64,000 nucleotides of DNA from an uncultured Marinicella sp. (GTDB taxonomy: Bacteria > Pseudomonadota > Gammaproteobacteria > Xanthomonadales > Marinicellaceae). Positions 28,658 through 37,460 of this stretch are shown here, piece after piece. Both the position numbers and the translations under genes were made by a program. The stretch's first letter is position 1. Each line of letters starts with the position of its first letter. Below the pieces are notes generated by a model, which worked only from the letters and a program-made list of their open reading frames with translations, did no database searches and was not told where the DNA came from. The stretch lies in contig CANNBS010000004.1 in assembly GCA_947502925.1 (NCBI GenBank), positions 186,001 through 250,000 of the forward strand. The letters are read 5' to 3'.

Positions 28658-29284
28658 ATGAAGAGTATGATTAAAAGCGTTTGCCTGGTTTTGCTGTCTG
28701 TTTTGATGGTGGGTTGTGCCACGTTAAATGAAGATGAATGTGTGACCGCTGACTGGTATGAGATTGGTTACAGCGATGGTGTAAAAGGTCAGCCTGACAG
28801 TTATTTGGAAAAACACAGAAAAGCCTGTGCCAAACATGGTGTGCGGGCGAATTTGGATGACTGGTTAGCGGGGCGTGAGGCAGGTTTGCAGCGTTATTGT
28901 ACGGCTCAAAAAGGCTATGAAGAAGGTCTTAATAACCGGACTTATCACGGTGTTTGTGAAGGTCGGGCTGCCGATGAATTTTTACAGGCTTATGAGCAGG
29001 GTCAGCAGCTTTATCAACAAAGAACGTTGGTGTCTGATTTAGAGCGCGATATCGCACAAACCAGTGAAGATATTGTGGCTCTTGAGGATGAGTGGAATGC
29101 CATTCGCAGAGCGTTACTGAACGATAATTTATCCGCCGCTGAACGGGCTGAACTGATTAATCAATTAGAGCGGAATAAAGAACAAAGTGAGACCTTAAGG
29201 ATTCGGCGAGATCGCTTAGATGATGATTTACATCGGGCGCAATATGATCTGGATATGCTGGAACGCGGAGATTATCGGTACTAA
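28658..29284 (+). CDS. DUF2799-like lipoprotein with coiled-coil tail
   Basis: A 208-residue lipoprotein: the signal peptide ends in the lipobox LMVGC (Cys 20). Residues 30-125 match the DUF2799 style, with ADWYEIGYSDGVKGQP, DWLAGREAGLQRYC and GYEEGLNNRTYHGVC, rich in Tyr, Gly and spaced cysteines. Residues 128-200 are a long charged coiled coil (LVSDLERDIAQTSEDI onwards). A TACAAT box at 28628-28633 with a weak TTAATT upstream may be the promoter; AGAGGT is the ribosome-binding site. Function of the family is unknown. Confidence 0.8.
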   Translation: MKSMIKSVCLVLLSVLMVGCATLNEDECVTADWYEIGYSDGVKGQPDSYLEKHRKACAKHGVRANLDDWLAGREAGLQRYCTAQKGYEEGLNNRTYHGVCEGRAADEFLQAYEQGQQLYQQRTLVSDLERDIAQTSEDIVALEDEWNAIRRALLNDNLSAAERAELINQLERNKEQSETLRIRRDRLDDDLHRAQYDLDMLERGDYRY

Positions 29285-29297
29285 AAAAGGACCCATA

Positions 29298-30599
29298 CTA
29301 ACGGTTTTTAATGAGATTAATACCCCGGGTGGTTTTTTTTGGCAATAAGTTTTGAACCAGTTGGGGTAAATTCGGTCTTTGTGCGAATAAACTCAAAATA
29401 ACCAAAGCCATGGCCATGGCTTCATAATGGCCTCTAAACGGTGTGCTTTCGGGCAGAAGCCATACGGCCAGTAAGATGAGACTGCTGTGGCTTGAGCTCA
29501 TAAACAGCACATGCTGTCTGATTGACATAGTCTGACGATGCTTAAGTTGTACGATTAAAGGTAAAAACCCATATATACTGATGGCACGCGCCATAATGAA
29601 CACAGCCACGGCTATCAGCATGATAAACCAGTGATTTATTAATACATTAATCTGCAGTTTATAAACCATTAGACCAAAAATAACCATACCGACCATAAAA
29701 CGCAGGTTTCTAAAAAGCGCACGCATGTATTTGATTTCACGAGGGGTTAAAAACTGCGTATGCGCCTTACTCATTATCAAGGTGGTGGTTAATAATGCCA
29801 TGATGCCGGAAACTTCAAAAAAGTGTAGGCTGGAGAGATAAGAGAGCCAGATGATGACACTGAGCAGTATTAAATTAACCCGATAATTTTTTATATTGGT
29901 GGCAATCAGACCGCCGACAACCCCCCAAATAAAACCAAACACGACGCCACCAAAAAAAGCCCATAGCCAGTAAAGCCAGTACCAGGTTACACTTGAATGA
30001 TTTAAATTTGCCTGAGAATTCATATCGGTTAACTGGCCAATACCTAAAAAGAGAATCAGTGTCAGTGAACCAATCAATAATGACTCCACTTGCACCAGTG
30101 TTGTTAATTTTGTATTGCTTGAACTGGTTTTATCCAGTGCAGTTAAAGCGTTCAATGTACTGTGAGATGGGAACGGGTCAATCATTAATATAAGCAGTGA
30201 AGCGGCCAGGATAATGAGTAAATTTATGCCCGGTTGACCATTAAAAGCCCACAGAAAAAACAAAAAAGTAAACAGCAATGCCACTAAAAAAACCGGAGCC
30301 AACAACAGCATCGGTTTTAAGCGTTGATAGCGTAGATCATGAATCCGAAAACGATAGGCGGCATCAGCCAATATTACGGGCAATAAGACATAAGTGGTTA
30401 ATAACTGTATCTGGCTGGCATTCATTGCGGGTATTGGTCTTATCAAGATAATGCCATTAATCAGCACAAACCCAACCAAAACAAAAGCAGCGGCTAAAGA
30501 TAGTTTACAGCGTCGTTTGAGCCAGCCTGAGATTGAAATGGCGATGAGTAATACCACCAGTAAAAGGCAAATCAGCCCAATCGGATTGGCGGCGATCAT
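29298..30599 (-). CDS. Divergent CPA1-type (NhaP-like) membrane transporter
   Basis: A 433-residue protein of about twelve hydrophobic segments. The order of landmarks follows CPA1 sodium/proton antiporters: an IDPFPSHSTLNALTAL segment where TDPVAVxxLLK is expected, then TTLVQVESLLIG where EGESLxNDG is expected. The transport Asn-Asp of that motif is replaced by Ile-Gly, and the late RGAxSLALAL helix is also changed (SSSHSSLILLAVWLLPES). It may therefore be non-antiporting or move something else. The open frame reaches 30632, but I start at 30599, where the ATG overlaps the stop of a 43-codon ORF in an ATGA. Convergent with the lipoprotein gene. Confidence 0.65.
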   Translation of the reverse strand: MIAANPIGLICLLLVVLLIAISISGWLKRRCKLSLAAAFVLVGFVLINGIILIRPIPAMNASQIQLLTTYVLLPVILADAAYRFRIHDLRYQRLKPMLLLAPVFLVALLFTFLFFLWAFNGQPGINLLIILAASLLILMIDPFPSHSTLNALTALDKTSSSNTKLTTLVQVESLLIGSLTLILFLGIGQLTDMNSQANLNHSSVTWYWLYWLWAFFGGVVFGFIWGVVGGLIATNIKNYRVNLILLSVIIWLSYLSSLHFFEVSGIMALLTTTLIMSKAHTQFLTPREIKYMRALFRNLRFMVGMVIFGLMVYKLQINVLINHWFIMLIAVAVFIMARAISIYGFLPLIVQLKHRQTMSIRQHVLFMSSSHSSLILLAVWLLPESTPFRGHYEAMAMALVILSLFAQRPNLPQLVQNLLPKKTTRGINLIKNR

Positions 30600-30727
30600 G
30601 AGATGACTCTTCTGTGAGGGGCGTTGAGGCAAGGCACCATTAAATAATTTAATAGGCCGCGAAGAAAAGCCCGGTTAACCCTTATTAAACCGATGGCAAG
30701 CTTTAGTGACTTGGTCAAATAAGTCAT
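30596..30727 (-). CDS. Small 43-residue ORF coupled to the transporter
   Basis: An ATG with a very strong ribosome-binding site (GGAGG, 7 bases before it) encodes a basic 43-residue peptide beginning MTYLTKSLKLAIGLIRVN. Its stop overlaps the transporter start as ATGA. The Shine-Dalgarno quality and overlap argue for real translation. It could be a regulatory leader peptide or a small membrane-associated partner; the sequence matches nothing I know. Confidence 0.5.
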   Translation of the reverse strand: MTYLTKSLKLAIGLIRVNRAFLRGLLNYLMVPCLNAPHRRVIS

Positions 30728-30885
30728 GATGTTCCCTCCATACAGCGAATGATGACGCTGTTATTACACATACCCTAATCATGATTATAGCAAAAAAGAA
30801 GGGCGTCATGAAAAAAAACGCATGGGGCTGTTGGGAGAGGACAAAGCGACCCAAATACTGATATGAGTCGCTGATTTATTATTTT

Positions 30886-32187
30886 CTAAAAGGCAGGACA
30901 GGTGGCAGGTGGTGGATCGCCTTCGAATCCATTGGCGAAGATAAAGTCTTCAAAGCCATTTTTGAAAATCAGATCAGTTAAAGTGCCACCCTTGAGTGCT
31001 TTGTTTATAATGTTAAAGGGTAAACTGCTGCCATCACCGTGCGGGAAGGGTGTGACCGGTTCTGCGATTGCATTAAAATCGCCGTAACTCGGTCCGGCCG
31101 TGACATCAATCCAGGTGCCGTTACCTTCATCGGCAAATAAGGCCACCAGTTTATTTTGTTGTGAAAACATGAGACTGGTGAGACGGCCGGTGACATTGCC
31201 GACATCGGTAAATTCAGTACAGGCCGCGGTCATGGTGTTTGGGTCCACATCAATTAACACATCCCTGTCATTATAGGTCTGCGAATCATAAGCATAGAAA
31301 TGGTTGTTTGTGGGACTGACGGCAAAATCATGAATGCCTTTGTCCATAATACCACTGGAAGCCAGACAATTATCCACCGCCTGATCGTGGTTACCGTTGG
31401 CAATATAGTCACTCACCACACAGGCTGAAAAGGCATTGGTCTGGTTTTGAAATTCATTGACCACGGCGGCACAAACCGAATCGCTGCTGTCATCAACGTC
31501 TAACCAGACAGTGGGTAGGTTGCCGCCTGATGCGGTGGCTAAAGTGGCGTGACTAACCTGACCAATGACAATTTGCGGGGCCTGGTAATCCACTTCACCT
31601 GTACCGGCCATGACATTGGCCGATGATTCGTAATTGGTGCGATAAGCCAGTAGGAAATAATCACCGGTTTCATTAAAAGTGGCGGCAGAATGAACAATCG
31701 GCACCACTTGTTCAATGTCGCCGGAGGTGGCCGTTTCTGTCGGCGGCTGGATGGTGCCGATGTTTTCATAACCACCGTCATTGCCGATGCGGTAAACAGC
31801 CACCGGATCGGCTTTCATAATATCGCCGGGTTTGCCGGGTGCCGGGAATGGAAAAGTCATTTCCAGATGAGTACCAATACCGCGACTGTCTGTGGGCATT
31901 AAACCATAGAGTAACTGATCCACCGGATTTAAGCCCAGACCATTAATCGGGTTCATGACAGCGCTACAGCTTGAAAGATTTCCTAACACTTGTTGGTCGG
32001 TTAAGTTGGTGCACTGACTGGTGAGGGTCATGTTACCTGAATTGTCATTGGATATCGTATAAGCGCGATTTAAGTAGTCCTGAAACGATGTGCTGGCATT
32101 GGGTGAGCAATTAAGCGGGTCGCCGGCGATGGCAAGCGAACTAAAGCCTAATGCTGTTATGATTGACAGGCAAAAATGTTTTTTCAT
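30886..32187 (-). CDS. Exported protein of unknown function with IFKNGFE/IFANGFE tail
   Basis: A 433-residue protein with a signal peptide (1-21, cut after AIA). The body is rich in Asn, Thr and Asp and contains paired cysteines, with beta-strand-like runs such as NHFYAYDSQTYNDRDVLIDV and RLTSLMFSQQNKLVALFADEG that suggest a surface beta-propeller or lectin-like fold; this is only an impression. The end has DLIFKNGFE followed by FIFANGFE and a short Pro-rich, Cys-containing tail, the same motif that ends the S8 peptidase at 8653-10971. It is monocistronic, downstream of the sigma/anti-sigma operon on the same strand with a 204-base gap. Confidence 0.75.
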   Translation of the reverse strand: MKKHFCLSIITALGFSSLAIAGDPLNCSPNASTSFQDYLNRAYTISNDNSGNMTLTSQCTNLTDQQVLGNLSSCSAVMNPINGLGLNPVDQLLYGLMPTDSRGIGTHLEMTFPFPAPGKPGDIMKADPVAVYRIGNDGGYENIGTIQPPTETATSGDIEQVVPIVHSAATFNETGDYFLLAYRTNYESSANVMAGTGEVDYQAPQIVIGQVSHATLATASGGNLPTVWLDVDDSSDSVCAAVVNEFQNQTNAFSACVVSDYIANGNHDQAVDNCLASSGIMDKGIHDFAVSPTNNHFYAYDSQTYNDRDVLIDVDPNTMTAACTEFTDVGNVTGRLTSLMFSQQNKLVALFADEGNGTWIDVTAGPSYGDFNAIAEPVTPFPHGDGSSLPFNIINKALKGGTLTDLIFKNGFEDFIFANGFEGDPPPATCPAF

Positions 32188-32391
32188 AAAAATCTCGGGG
32201 TTTTGGTACGTGTGGTTACCTTACTGGAAAATGTGATGGGCGTCACATAAAAGCGTTGTTTTAGTGCCTTTTTACTAAAAATATCCTTAGCAACGGCCTG
32301 AATATGTGAGTTAATTCAAATAAAGTTAAAAAATTGACACATTTTCGCCGTTTTTTTAATGATCGTGTCATCATTAATCATACGCAGCCAT

Positions 32392-33162
32392 TTAGTCTTT
32401 TGATAATTGCATTAACTGTTTTTCTAAGTCTGTAAAATCTAGTGCCGAATGAATTTTCTTTAATTGCTGAAGGCTTTTTAAAGATGCTGCGTATTGCTGT
32501 TTGTCGATGTGCCGCTGAAAATCATGCCACAAGACCTGCTCACTATCGCTCAAATCCATTGGCTTTAATTGCTTGATTAATTCAGTTAAAGCAGCCTTTT
32601 CCTGGCTTTGTGTATCTGTCGATGAATAGGATGCAGGTAATGACTGCATATTGTCTTCAGCAGCGGCTTCCTGTTCGGCCTTTAATTCCTTAAATTCTTG
32701 CGCTTGTTTAGCCGCTGCCTGTCTTTTTTCAGCTGTGTCTGGTGCTTGCAATCCGGCTGCATCAGATTCAGCGTCCCGGCGTTTTATGCGTGAGCCGGTG
32801 ACGGTGAGTTTTCCTTGTTCTGTTAAGGTGTCCTGTGGCTCAGTATCTTCTGCTGATTGATCTGATCTGGCTTGGACATTTGGTTGGACGCTGTCTTCAG
32901 TTACAGGTATGGTCGGAGCAGGCTTCGGCTGCAGAGATTCCTGTCTGGCTTGTTGAATTTCAGGCTGTTGCAGAATTAACCATAAAAAAGGCACAGTGAA
33001 TAATACAGAAGCCGCGGCCAGCCAGGGTCGCAGTCGGCCCCGGCGAGTCCGCTGATTGGATTGTTCAGCCTGCGCTAAAATGGCCTCATCGAGGGCTTTC
33101 GGCGGTTGGGCTTTTTTACCCTCCTGATAAAGCTGATCAATATTCGAATCTTTGTGGGTCAT
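32392..33162 (-). CDS. Putative membrane anti-sigma factor with VTGSRI motif
   Basis: A 256-residue protein: a cytoplasmic N-terminus (1-44, basic before the helix), one transmembrane segment at about 46-65 (PWLAAASVLFTVPFLWLIL), then a periplasmic region rich in Gln, Glu, Ala and Pro. It overlaps the upstream ECF sigma gene by 4 bases, the usual position of an anti-sigma factor, but it lacks a recognisable zinc-binding anti-sigma motif. Around residue 115 it contains QDTLTEQGKLTVTGSRIKRR, almost the same as a segment in the VWA lipoprotein two genes upstream. The C-terminal 80 residues are a helical, charged domain. The assignment rests mainly on gene order. Confidence 0.65.
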   Translation of the reverse strand: MTHKDSNIDQLYQEGKKAQPPKALDEAILAQAEQSNQRTRRGRLRPWLAAASVLFTVPFLWLILQQPEIQQARQESLQPKPAPTIPVTEDSVQPNVQARSDQSAEDTEPQDTLTEQGKLTVTGSRIKRRDAESDAAGLQAPDTAEKRQAAAKQAQEFKELKAEQEAAAEDNMQSLPASYSSTDTQSQEKAALTELIKQLKPMDLSDSEQVLWHDFQRHIDKQQYAASLKSLQQLKKIHSALDFTDLEKQLMQLSKD

Positions 33163-33782
33163 AACAGCACCTGTAAGGTGTTTTTGAGCTTTTTCACCGC
33201 GTAGCGGTATCGGCTTTTAATGCGTTCTTTGGGCTGGTCGGTGATATCGGCGATTTGTTGCAGCGTTAAATCACTCTCATGAAACAGCAAGAACACTTCC
33301 CGTTGATCTTGCGGCAATTCAGTGACGGCTTGTTGCAGCGCCCTGGCATGGCGTTTTTGTTGCAAAACCTGTTCGGGTAATGCGTAAGGCCCGGCTGGTT
33401 CCTCATTATGCTCTTGCATGGCTTCATCGAAAGCTTGTTCATAACGCTGGCCTTGCTTGCGGTAAAAATCAATCAAAAGTCGCCGGGCAATGGTGTAGGC
33501 CCAGGTGGTAAACGTTTGCTTGGGATTAAAGCTGTCTTTGTGCTGAATAATCCGAAACCACAAATCCTGAAATAGTTCATCTGTTTGGGTTTCGTTGTTG
33601 ATTGATTTTAAAAGAAAACGATACAGCGGGCCTTTGTGGCGTTCATAGAGAACGCTAAAGGCCCGCTGGGCGTTTTTTTTATTGTTGGCGTAGATAACCA
33701 TCAGTTGTTCATTGTTGAGGTTGTCTATCGTTTCACGGTTAACATGCTTAAGCATGGTGTTATTGTAAAACGAAACCAACAT
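33159..33782 (-). CDS. ECF-type RNA polymerase sigma factor
   Basis: A 207-residue sigma-70 family regulator. Region 2 is seen in AFSVLYERHKGPLYRFL, DELFQDLWFRIIQHKDSF and FTTWAYTIARRLLIDFYRK; region 4 in LPQDQREVFLLFHESDLTLQQIADITDQPKERIKSRYRYAVKKL, an SRxRYAxxKL ending typical of the class. A second Met at residue 10 may be the true start; neither has a clear Shine-Dalgarno. It starts 12 bases after the VWA lipoprotein and overlaps the putative anti-sigma gene, so the three genes act as one unit. Target promoters cannot be read from this window. Confidence 0.92.
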   Translation of the reverse strand: MLVSFYNNTMLKHVNRETIDNLNNEQLMVIYANNKKNAQRAFSVLYERHKGPLYRFLLKSINNETQTDELFQDLWFRIIQHKDSFNPKQTFTTWAYTIARRLLIDFYRKQGQRYEQAFDEAMQEHNEEPAGPYALPEQVLQQKRHARALQQAVTELPQDQREVFLLFHESDLTLQQIADITDQPKERIKSRYRYAVKKLKNTLQVLL

Positions 33783-33794
33783 CGGGCGAATAAT

Positions 33795-35474
33795 TTATTG
33801 CTTCGACAGCGATTGCGCCAGGGACACCAACTGCACAAACTCACCGCGATACCCGAAAGTATCCCGGCCTTTGTGTTGATTGGCCAAATCTCGCACATCA
33901 TCGAAATCGAAGTCTTTAAGATACGTGCCACCACGCAGCTGTTGACCAAAGGCGGCCACGGCAGCCGAAAAACCGAAGGCATCACTGACCTGAGATAAGT
34001 CTTTAATCTGGTTTTTTTCAATCGGCCAGTTTAATAAGCGGCTGCTGTCGCTGTCAGGTTTCTTATAACGGATTTTCAAAAAGGCCAGTTCTTTGCCATG
34101 TTGCTTTGAATCATCCGTTTGTTGATAGCGTGATTCCGGTAACCAGCCTTTATTGCCGGTCAGAACAATTTCATAAATGGCCGTCACAGTATGCCCGGCA
34201 CCAATGTCACCGGCATCGACTTTATCATTGTCAAAATCTTCTTCATTCAGCTGGCGGTTTTCATAACCGATTAAACGGTATTCAGACACGGTGTTTGGGT
34301 TGAATTCAATTTGAATTTTAACGTCTTTAGCGATGGTCAACAGGGTACCGTTCATTTGCTCAACCAGCACTTTATTGGCTTCTTTAATGGTGTCGATGTA
34401 GGCATAATTACCATTACCGACATCGGCCAGTTGTTCCATCAGGTGGTCATTGTAATTACCGGTACCAAAACCCAGTGTGGTTAAGGAAACGCCTTGTTCA
34501 CGTTTTTTCTCCACCAGTTCTTTCAAAGCCTCGAAGTTGGTGGTGCCGACATTAAAATCGCCATCGGTGGCCAGTAAAATGCGATTAATGCCGTCTTTAA
34601 TAAAGCTCTGTTCGGCCAGTTGATAAGCCAGGTGAATACCGGCCGAGCCGTGGGTGGAACCCCCGGCGGATAACTGATCTAAAGCCGCGGCAATTTTGGC
34701 CTGGTTATTCCCCGGTGTGGGTTCCAAAACCGTACCGGCGGCACCGGCGTAAACCGCAATGGATACGCGATCATCGCTGTTGAGTTGGCGTGATAAGAGT
34801 TTTAAAGCCGATTTGAGTAGGCCAATCTTATCAGGGCTGTTCATGGAACCTGAAACATCCAGTAAAAACACCAGGTTCGCCGCCGGGCGGTTTTTAACCG
34901 GTACTTCATAGCCTTTTAAACCGATGTGCAATAAATGCGCATTCTTATTCCACGGCGAAGGTGCGAGCTCAATATGCGAGGCAAAAGGTGTGTCGAGATT
35001 ATCCGGCGCGTCATAGTCATAACTGAAATAATTAATCAGCTCTTCGGTTCGCACCGCATCTTTGCGTGGTAATTGCCCGCTGTTTAAAAAACGACGCATA
35101 TTGGCATAACTGCCGGTATCCACATCAATCGAAAAAGTTGACACCGGTTGTTTAAACACCGATTGCACGCTCATATCGTCGAATTGATGATAATTTTCCC
35201 GGTCCTGCCGCGGCATAGGTTGGGGCGAGGGCATGGGCATACCGACGGCATCGTCAGCGCGTCTGATGCGAGACCCGGTCACCATAATTTTACCGTGTTC
35301 CTGTAGGCTGTCCTGAGATGCCTGTTCTTTTTCCTCGGCCATAACCGGCTGACTGCTGTCAACTTCAGGTGTTACCGGTTTGGTTGTTTCAACAGGTTCC
35401 GGCTGATGTCCCGCACAGGCGGTGAGTAATGCCAAAAATAAGATGATTAAAAGGTGTTTCATAGCGATTCTCAA
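33795..35474 (-). CDS. VWA-domain lipoprotein, YfbK type, with VTGSRI motif
   Basis: A 559-residue envelope protein. The N-terminus is a lipobox signal (FLALLTACAG; Met5 is an alternative start). Near residue 65 is QDSLQEHGKIMVTGSRIRRA, a plug/TonB-box-like motif shared with the putative anti-sigma factor. Then come the YfbK N-terminal region (FSIDVDTGSYANMRRFL, RTEELINYFSYDY), a von Willebrand A domain with a complete MIDAS start (LLDVSGSMNS, about residue 205) and the C-terminal DUF3520-type segment ending DDVRDLANQHKGRDTFGYRGEF. YfbK relatives are often encoded beside ECF sigma genes, as here. Likely role: metal-dependent protein contact linked to envelope signalling. Confidence 0.88.
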   Translation of the reverse strand: MRIAMKHLLIILFLALLTACAGHQPEPVETTKPVTPEVDSSQPVMAEEKEQASQDSLQEHGKIMVTGSRIRRADDAVGMPMPSPQPMPRQDRENYHQFDDMSVQSVFKQPVSTFSIDVDTGSYANMRRFLNSGQLPRKDAVRTEELINYFSYDYDAPDNLDTPFASHIELAPSPWNKNAHLLHIGLKGYEVPVKNRPAANLVFLLDVSGSMNSPDKIGLLKSALKLLSRQLNSDDRVSIAVYAGAAGTVLEPTPGNNQAKIAAALDQLSAGGSTHGSAGIHLAYQLAEQSFIKDGINRILLATDGDFNVGTTNFEALKELVEKKREQGVSLTTLGFGTGNYNDHLMEQLADVGNGNYAYIDTIKEANKVLVEQMNGTLLTIAKDVKIQIEFNPNTVSEYRLIGYENRQLNEEDFDNDKVDAGDIGAGHTVTAIYEIVLTGNKGWLPESRYQQTDDSKQHGKELAFLKIRYKKPDSDSSRLLNWPIEKNQIKDLSQVSDAFGFSAAVAAFGQQLRGGTYLKDFDFDDVRDLANQHKGRDTFGYRGEFVQLVSLAQSLSKQ

Positions 35475-35594
35475 TTGTTAAGTACCCCTATATACGTATG
35501 AGAATCAAAACGGGGTTAAATATTTTTGTTTTTTAATCTGTTGCGGGGCAAGGCAGGGACAAGCCCTGCAGCTACAGTGGAATTTGTCGTAGCT

Positions 35595-35611
35595 GCGACC
35601 CTTGCGGTCGC
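35595..35611. repeat. REP-like hairpin GCGACC-N5-GGTCGC
   Basis: A perfect 6-bp stem with a CTTGC loop, preceded by GTAGCTGC, in the 189-base gap between the CbrC-like gene and the VWA gene. The flanking AGCTAC/GTAGCT words make a larger imperfect symmetry (35569-35594). It looks like a REP unit of the TAGCTGCGACC type common in gammaproteobacteria. Confidence 0.45.
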
Positions 35612-35663
35612 CATTTATTAGATGAGTTCACTGGGCCTAATGAGCTTGGGTTCTTAATGAGAT

Positions 35664-36188
35664 TTAACTTGCGTCCCATGTACAATATTTTTGGCCTTGA
35701 CAAGTAAACAAGTAAACCGAAACATCAAAATTCCCTTCAAGATGAGTAGTAATACGGTTGTTAGGTAGGGTTTGCCATAACCAGTCTAAATCGGTTTGTT
35801 CTTTATCTTCGGCGGAGAATGAATTTATAAATTCGTTTTTGTTTATAAAATCTGCTTTTGACGCTAATCTCTCAAATACACAATAATCACCATTAACATA
35901 AGGCCAAACTCGATTTTGCCATGTTGGCAACGCGGGTGTACTGTAGATTATGACATTTGTTTCTTCATCATTGTCACCAAATGCTTCATTGGTTTCGATT
36001 CCCAAATTTTCCAGTTTGCCTGAAGCCAAGCATTCGTCACAGATGCAATCAATTTCTGTTTCACCATAGAAGCCACCAGCATCAAACCAAATGCCCTTAT
36101 CACCACAGACTGAACATGCTGATACTTCATCGATTTTAAAAGAGAAATTATCTGGGTCTCTAAAGTACTTGAAAGACTTTTTATTCAT
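35664..36188 (-). CDS. CbrC family (UPF0167) zinc-binding protein
   Basis: A 174-residue cytoplasmic protein. It shows the family pattern FKYFRDPDNFSF, a first CxxC (CSVCGDKG), a second pair in DCICDECLASGKL, and TPALPTWQNRVWP, which matches the conserved tryptophan-rich stretch of CbrC-like proteins. E. coli CbrC was linked to colicin E2 tolerance and CreBC regulation, but the biochemical role is unknown. The gene is alone between the VWA operon and ahpD, with its own upstream region. Confidence 0.75.
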   Translation of the reverse strand: MNKKSFKYFRDPDNFSFKIDEVSACSVCGDKGIWFDAGGFYGETEIDCICDECLASGKLENLGIETNEAFGDNDEETNVIIYSTPALPTWQNRVWPYVNGDYCVFERLASKADFINKNEFINSFSAEDKEQTDLDWLWQTLPNNRITTHLEGNFDVSVYLFTCQGQKYCTWDAS

Positions 36189-36240
36189 AATATGAATATA
36201 AAAAATCCTGATTATAGCAGTGGTGTTTTGTTTACCACAA

Positions 36241-36269
36241 AAAAGCCCGTCTGATTGAGACGGGCTTTT
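36241..36269 (-). terminator. Rho-independent terminator after ahpD
   Basis: AAAAGCCCGTCT (36241-36252) pairs perfectly with AGACGGGCTTTT (36258-36269) around a 5-base loop, 22 bases after the ahpD stop. It is symmetrical enough to act on both strands. Confidence 0.92.
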
Positions 36270-36290
36270 AGTGGGTAAGTACGCTATATA

Positions 36291-36830
36291 TTATTCACAC
36301 GCATCCTTAATCGACAAAGCCTGCGCCACGGCATTAACGGTGGCAGCAATACGAATAGACGATTGAATGCCTTCTTTGCTGATGCCGTGTTTGGCGATAA
36401 CACCGACGTGGGAGTCGATGCACATGCCGCAGCCTTCGATGGCGGAAACAGCGAGGCTGATCAGTTCAAAATCGACTTTTTCAATGCCGGGTCGGGCCAT
36501 GACGTTCATGCGCAGTTTAGCCGGTAATGACGCGTAGCTGTCGTCACTGCATAAATGCGTAAAACGATAGTAAATGTTATTCATGGCCATAATGGTGGTG
36601 GCAGCTTTAACTGCTTCGACATCTTCATCACTGAGGACATCGGCGACTTCATTGGCAATGCTTTGAATAACCACCTTATCTTTAGTGGCATAGGCTGATC
36701 CCAATGCGATCATGGCGATTTGCGAAGCACTTAAACCAGCGGCGCCTTCTTCTGTCAGGACACTGCTGAGGTTGAGCCTGATGTCTTTAGCGTAATCAGG
36801 CAGGGCTGATTTTAAATCTTGGATGGACAT
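36291..36830 (-). CDS. ahpD: Alkylhydroperoxidase AhpD
   Basis: A 179-residue all-helical peroxidase and reductant of AhpC. The catalytic CxxC is EGCGMCIDSH with Cys134 and Cys137 and the conserved His141, preceded by Glu132 of the proton relay. Length and layout match mycobacterial AhpD (about 177). It is 63 bases downstream of ahpC on the same strand, the classical ahpC-ahpD pair, and is followed by a strong terminator. Confidence 0.95.
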   Translation of the reverse strand: MSIQDLKSALPDYAKDIRLNLSSVLTEEGAAGLSASQIAMIALGSAYATKDKVVIQSIANEVADVLSDEDVEAVKAATTIMAMNNIYYRFTHLCSDDSYASLPAKLRMNVMARPGIEKVDFELISLAVSAIEGCGMCIDSHVGVIAKHGISKEGIQSSIRIAATVNAVAQALSIKDACE

Positions 36831-36860
36831 AAAATACTCCTTGAAAATAGATCAAATTAT

Positions 36861-36882
36861 CCCGTGACCGTTTGGCCACGGG
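36861..36882 (-). promoter_or_regulatory. Intercistronic hairpin between ahpC and ahpD
   Basis: CCCGTG and CACGGG arms with a 10-base loop in the 63-base gap. Without a T-run on the minus strand it is more likely an mRNA-stability or attenuating element that sets the AhpC:AhpD ratio than a full terminator. Confidence 0.45.
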
Positions 36883-36893
36883 ATGTGTTTAAT

Positions 36894-37460
36894 TTAGGCA
36901 GTGGCTTGTTTTAAATCGATGGTTTCGTCGCCTTTGCTCCAGTTACAAGGGCATAACTCATCGGTTTGTAGCGCATCGAGAACACGCATCACTTCTTTCG
37001 GGTTACGACCCACGTTTAAGTCCGTGGTCATGGAGAAGCGAATAATACCGTCGGGATCAACGATAAACACAGCACGTTGAGCCACACCTTCGTTTTTATC
37101 CAATATACCCAAGGCCTCTGATAATTCTTTTTTGACGTCCGCCAACATTGGAATCGGTAAGTCACGCAATTCTTCCTGATGCTTACGCCATGCCCAGTGA
37201 GTAAACTCGGTATCAGTACTGGCGGTTAATAATTGCGCATCACGGTCCGCAAAGTCTTCATACATATCACCAAAAGCGGCGATTTCAGTTGGACAGACAA
37301 AAGTAAAGTCTTTCGGGTAAAAGAAAATCACCTGCCATTTGCCGGCATAGGTTTTGTCACTGATTTCGGTAAAGACGTTATCGATATTGATATCAGCCAA
37401 CGGTTTGCCGTCAACAGCGGTTAAATTAAATTCGGGAAATTTTTCACCAACACTAATCAT
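36894..37460 (-). CDS. ahpC: Peroxiredoxin AhpC (AhpD-dependent type)
   Basis: A 188-residue two-cysteine peroxiredoxin that reduces hydrogen peroxide, organic peroxides and peroxynitrite. The peroxidatic Cys56 lies in FYPKDFTFVCPTEI; the end has ELCPCNWSKGD with Cys170 and Cys172, the double C-terminal cysteine form found in actinobacterial AhpC that pairs with AhpD rather than AhpF. That agrees with ahpD being next. In the 183-base upstream region an inverted GAACAA/TTGTTC pair (37569-37574, 37585-37590) is a possible regulator site; no clear OxyR motif was found. Confidence 0.95.
   Translation of the reverse strand: MISVGEKFPEFNLTAVDGKPLADINIDNVFTEISDKTYAGKWQVIFFYPKDFTFVCPTEIAAFGDMYEDFADRDAQLLTASTDTEFTHWAWRKHQEELRDLPIPMLADVKKELSEALGILDKNEGVAQRAVFIVDPDGIIRFSMTTDLNVGRNPKEVMRVLDALQTDELCPCNWSKGDETIDLKQATA

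Noticed and set aside
26518-29290. Genomic island integrated at tRNA-Phe
   Set aside because: The accessory genes after the tRNA suggested it, but no integrase gene and no second copy of the tRNA 3' end were found.
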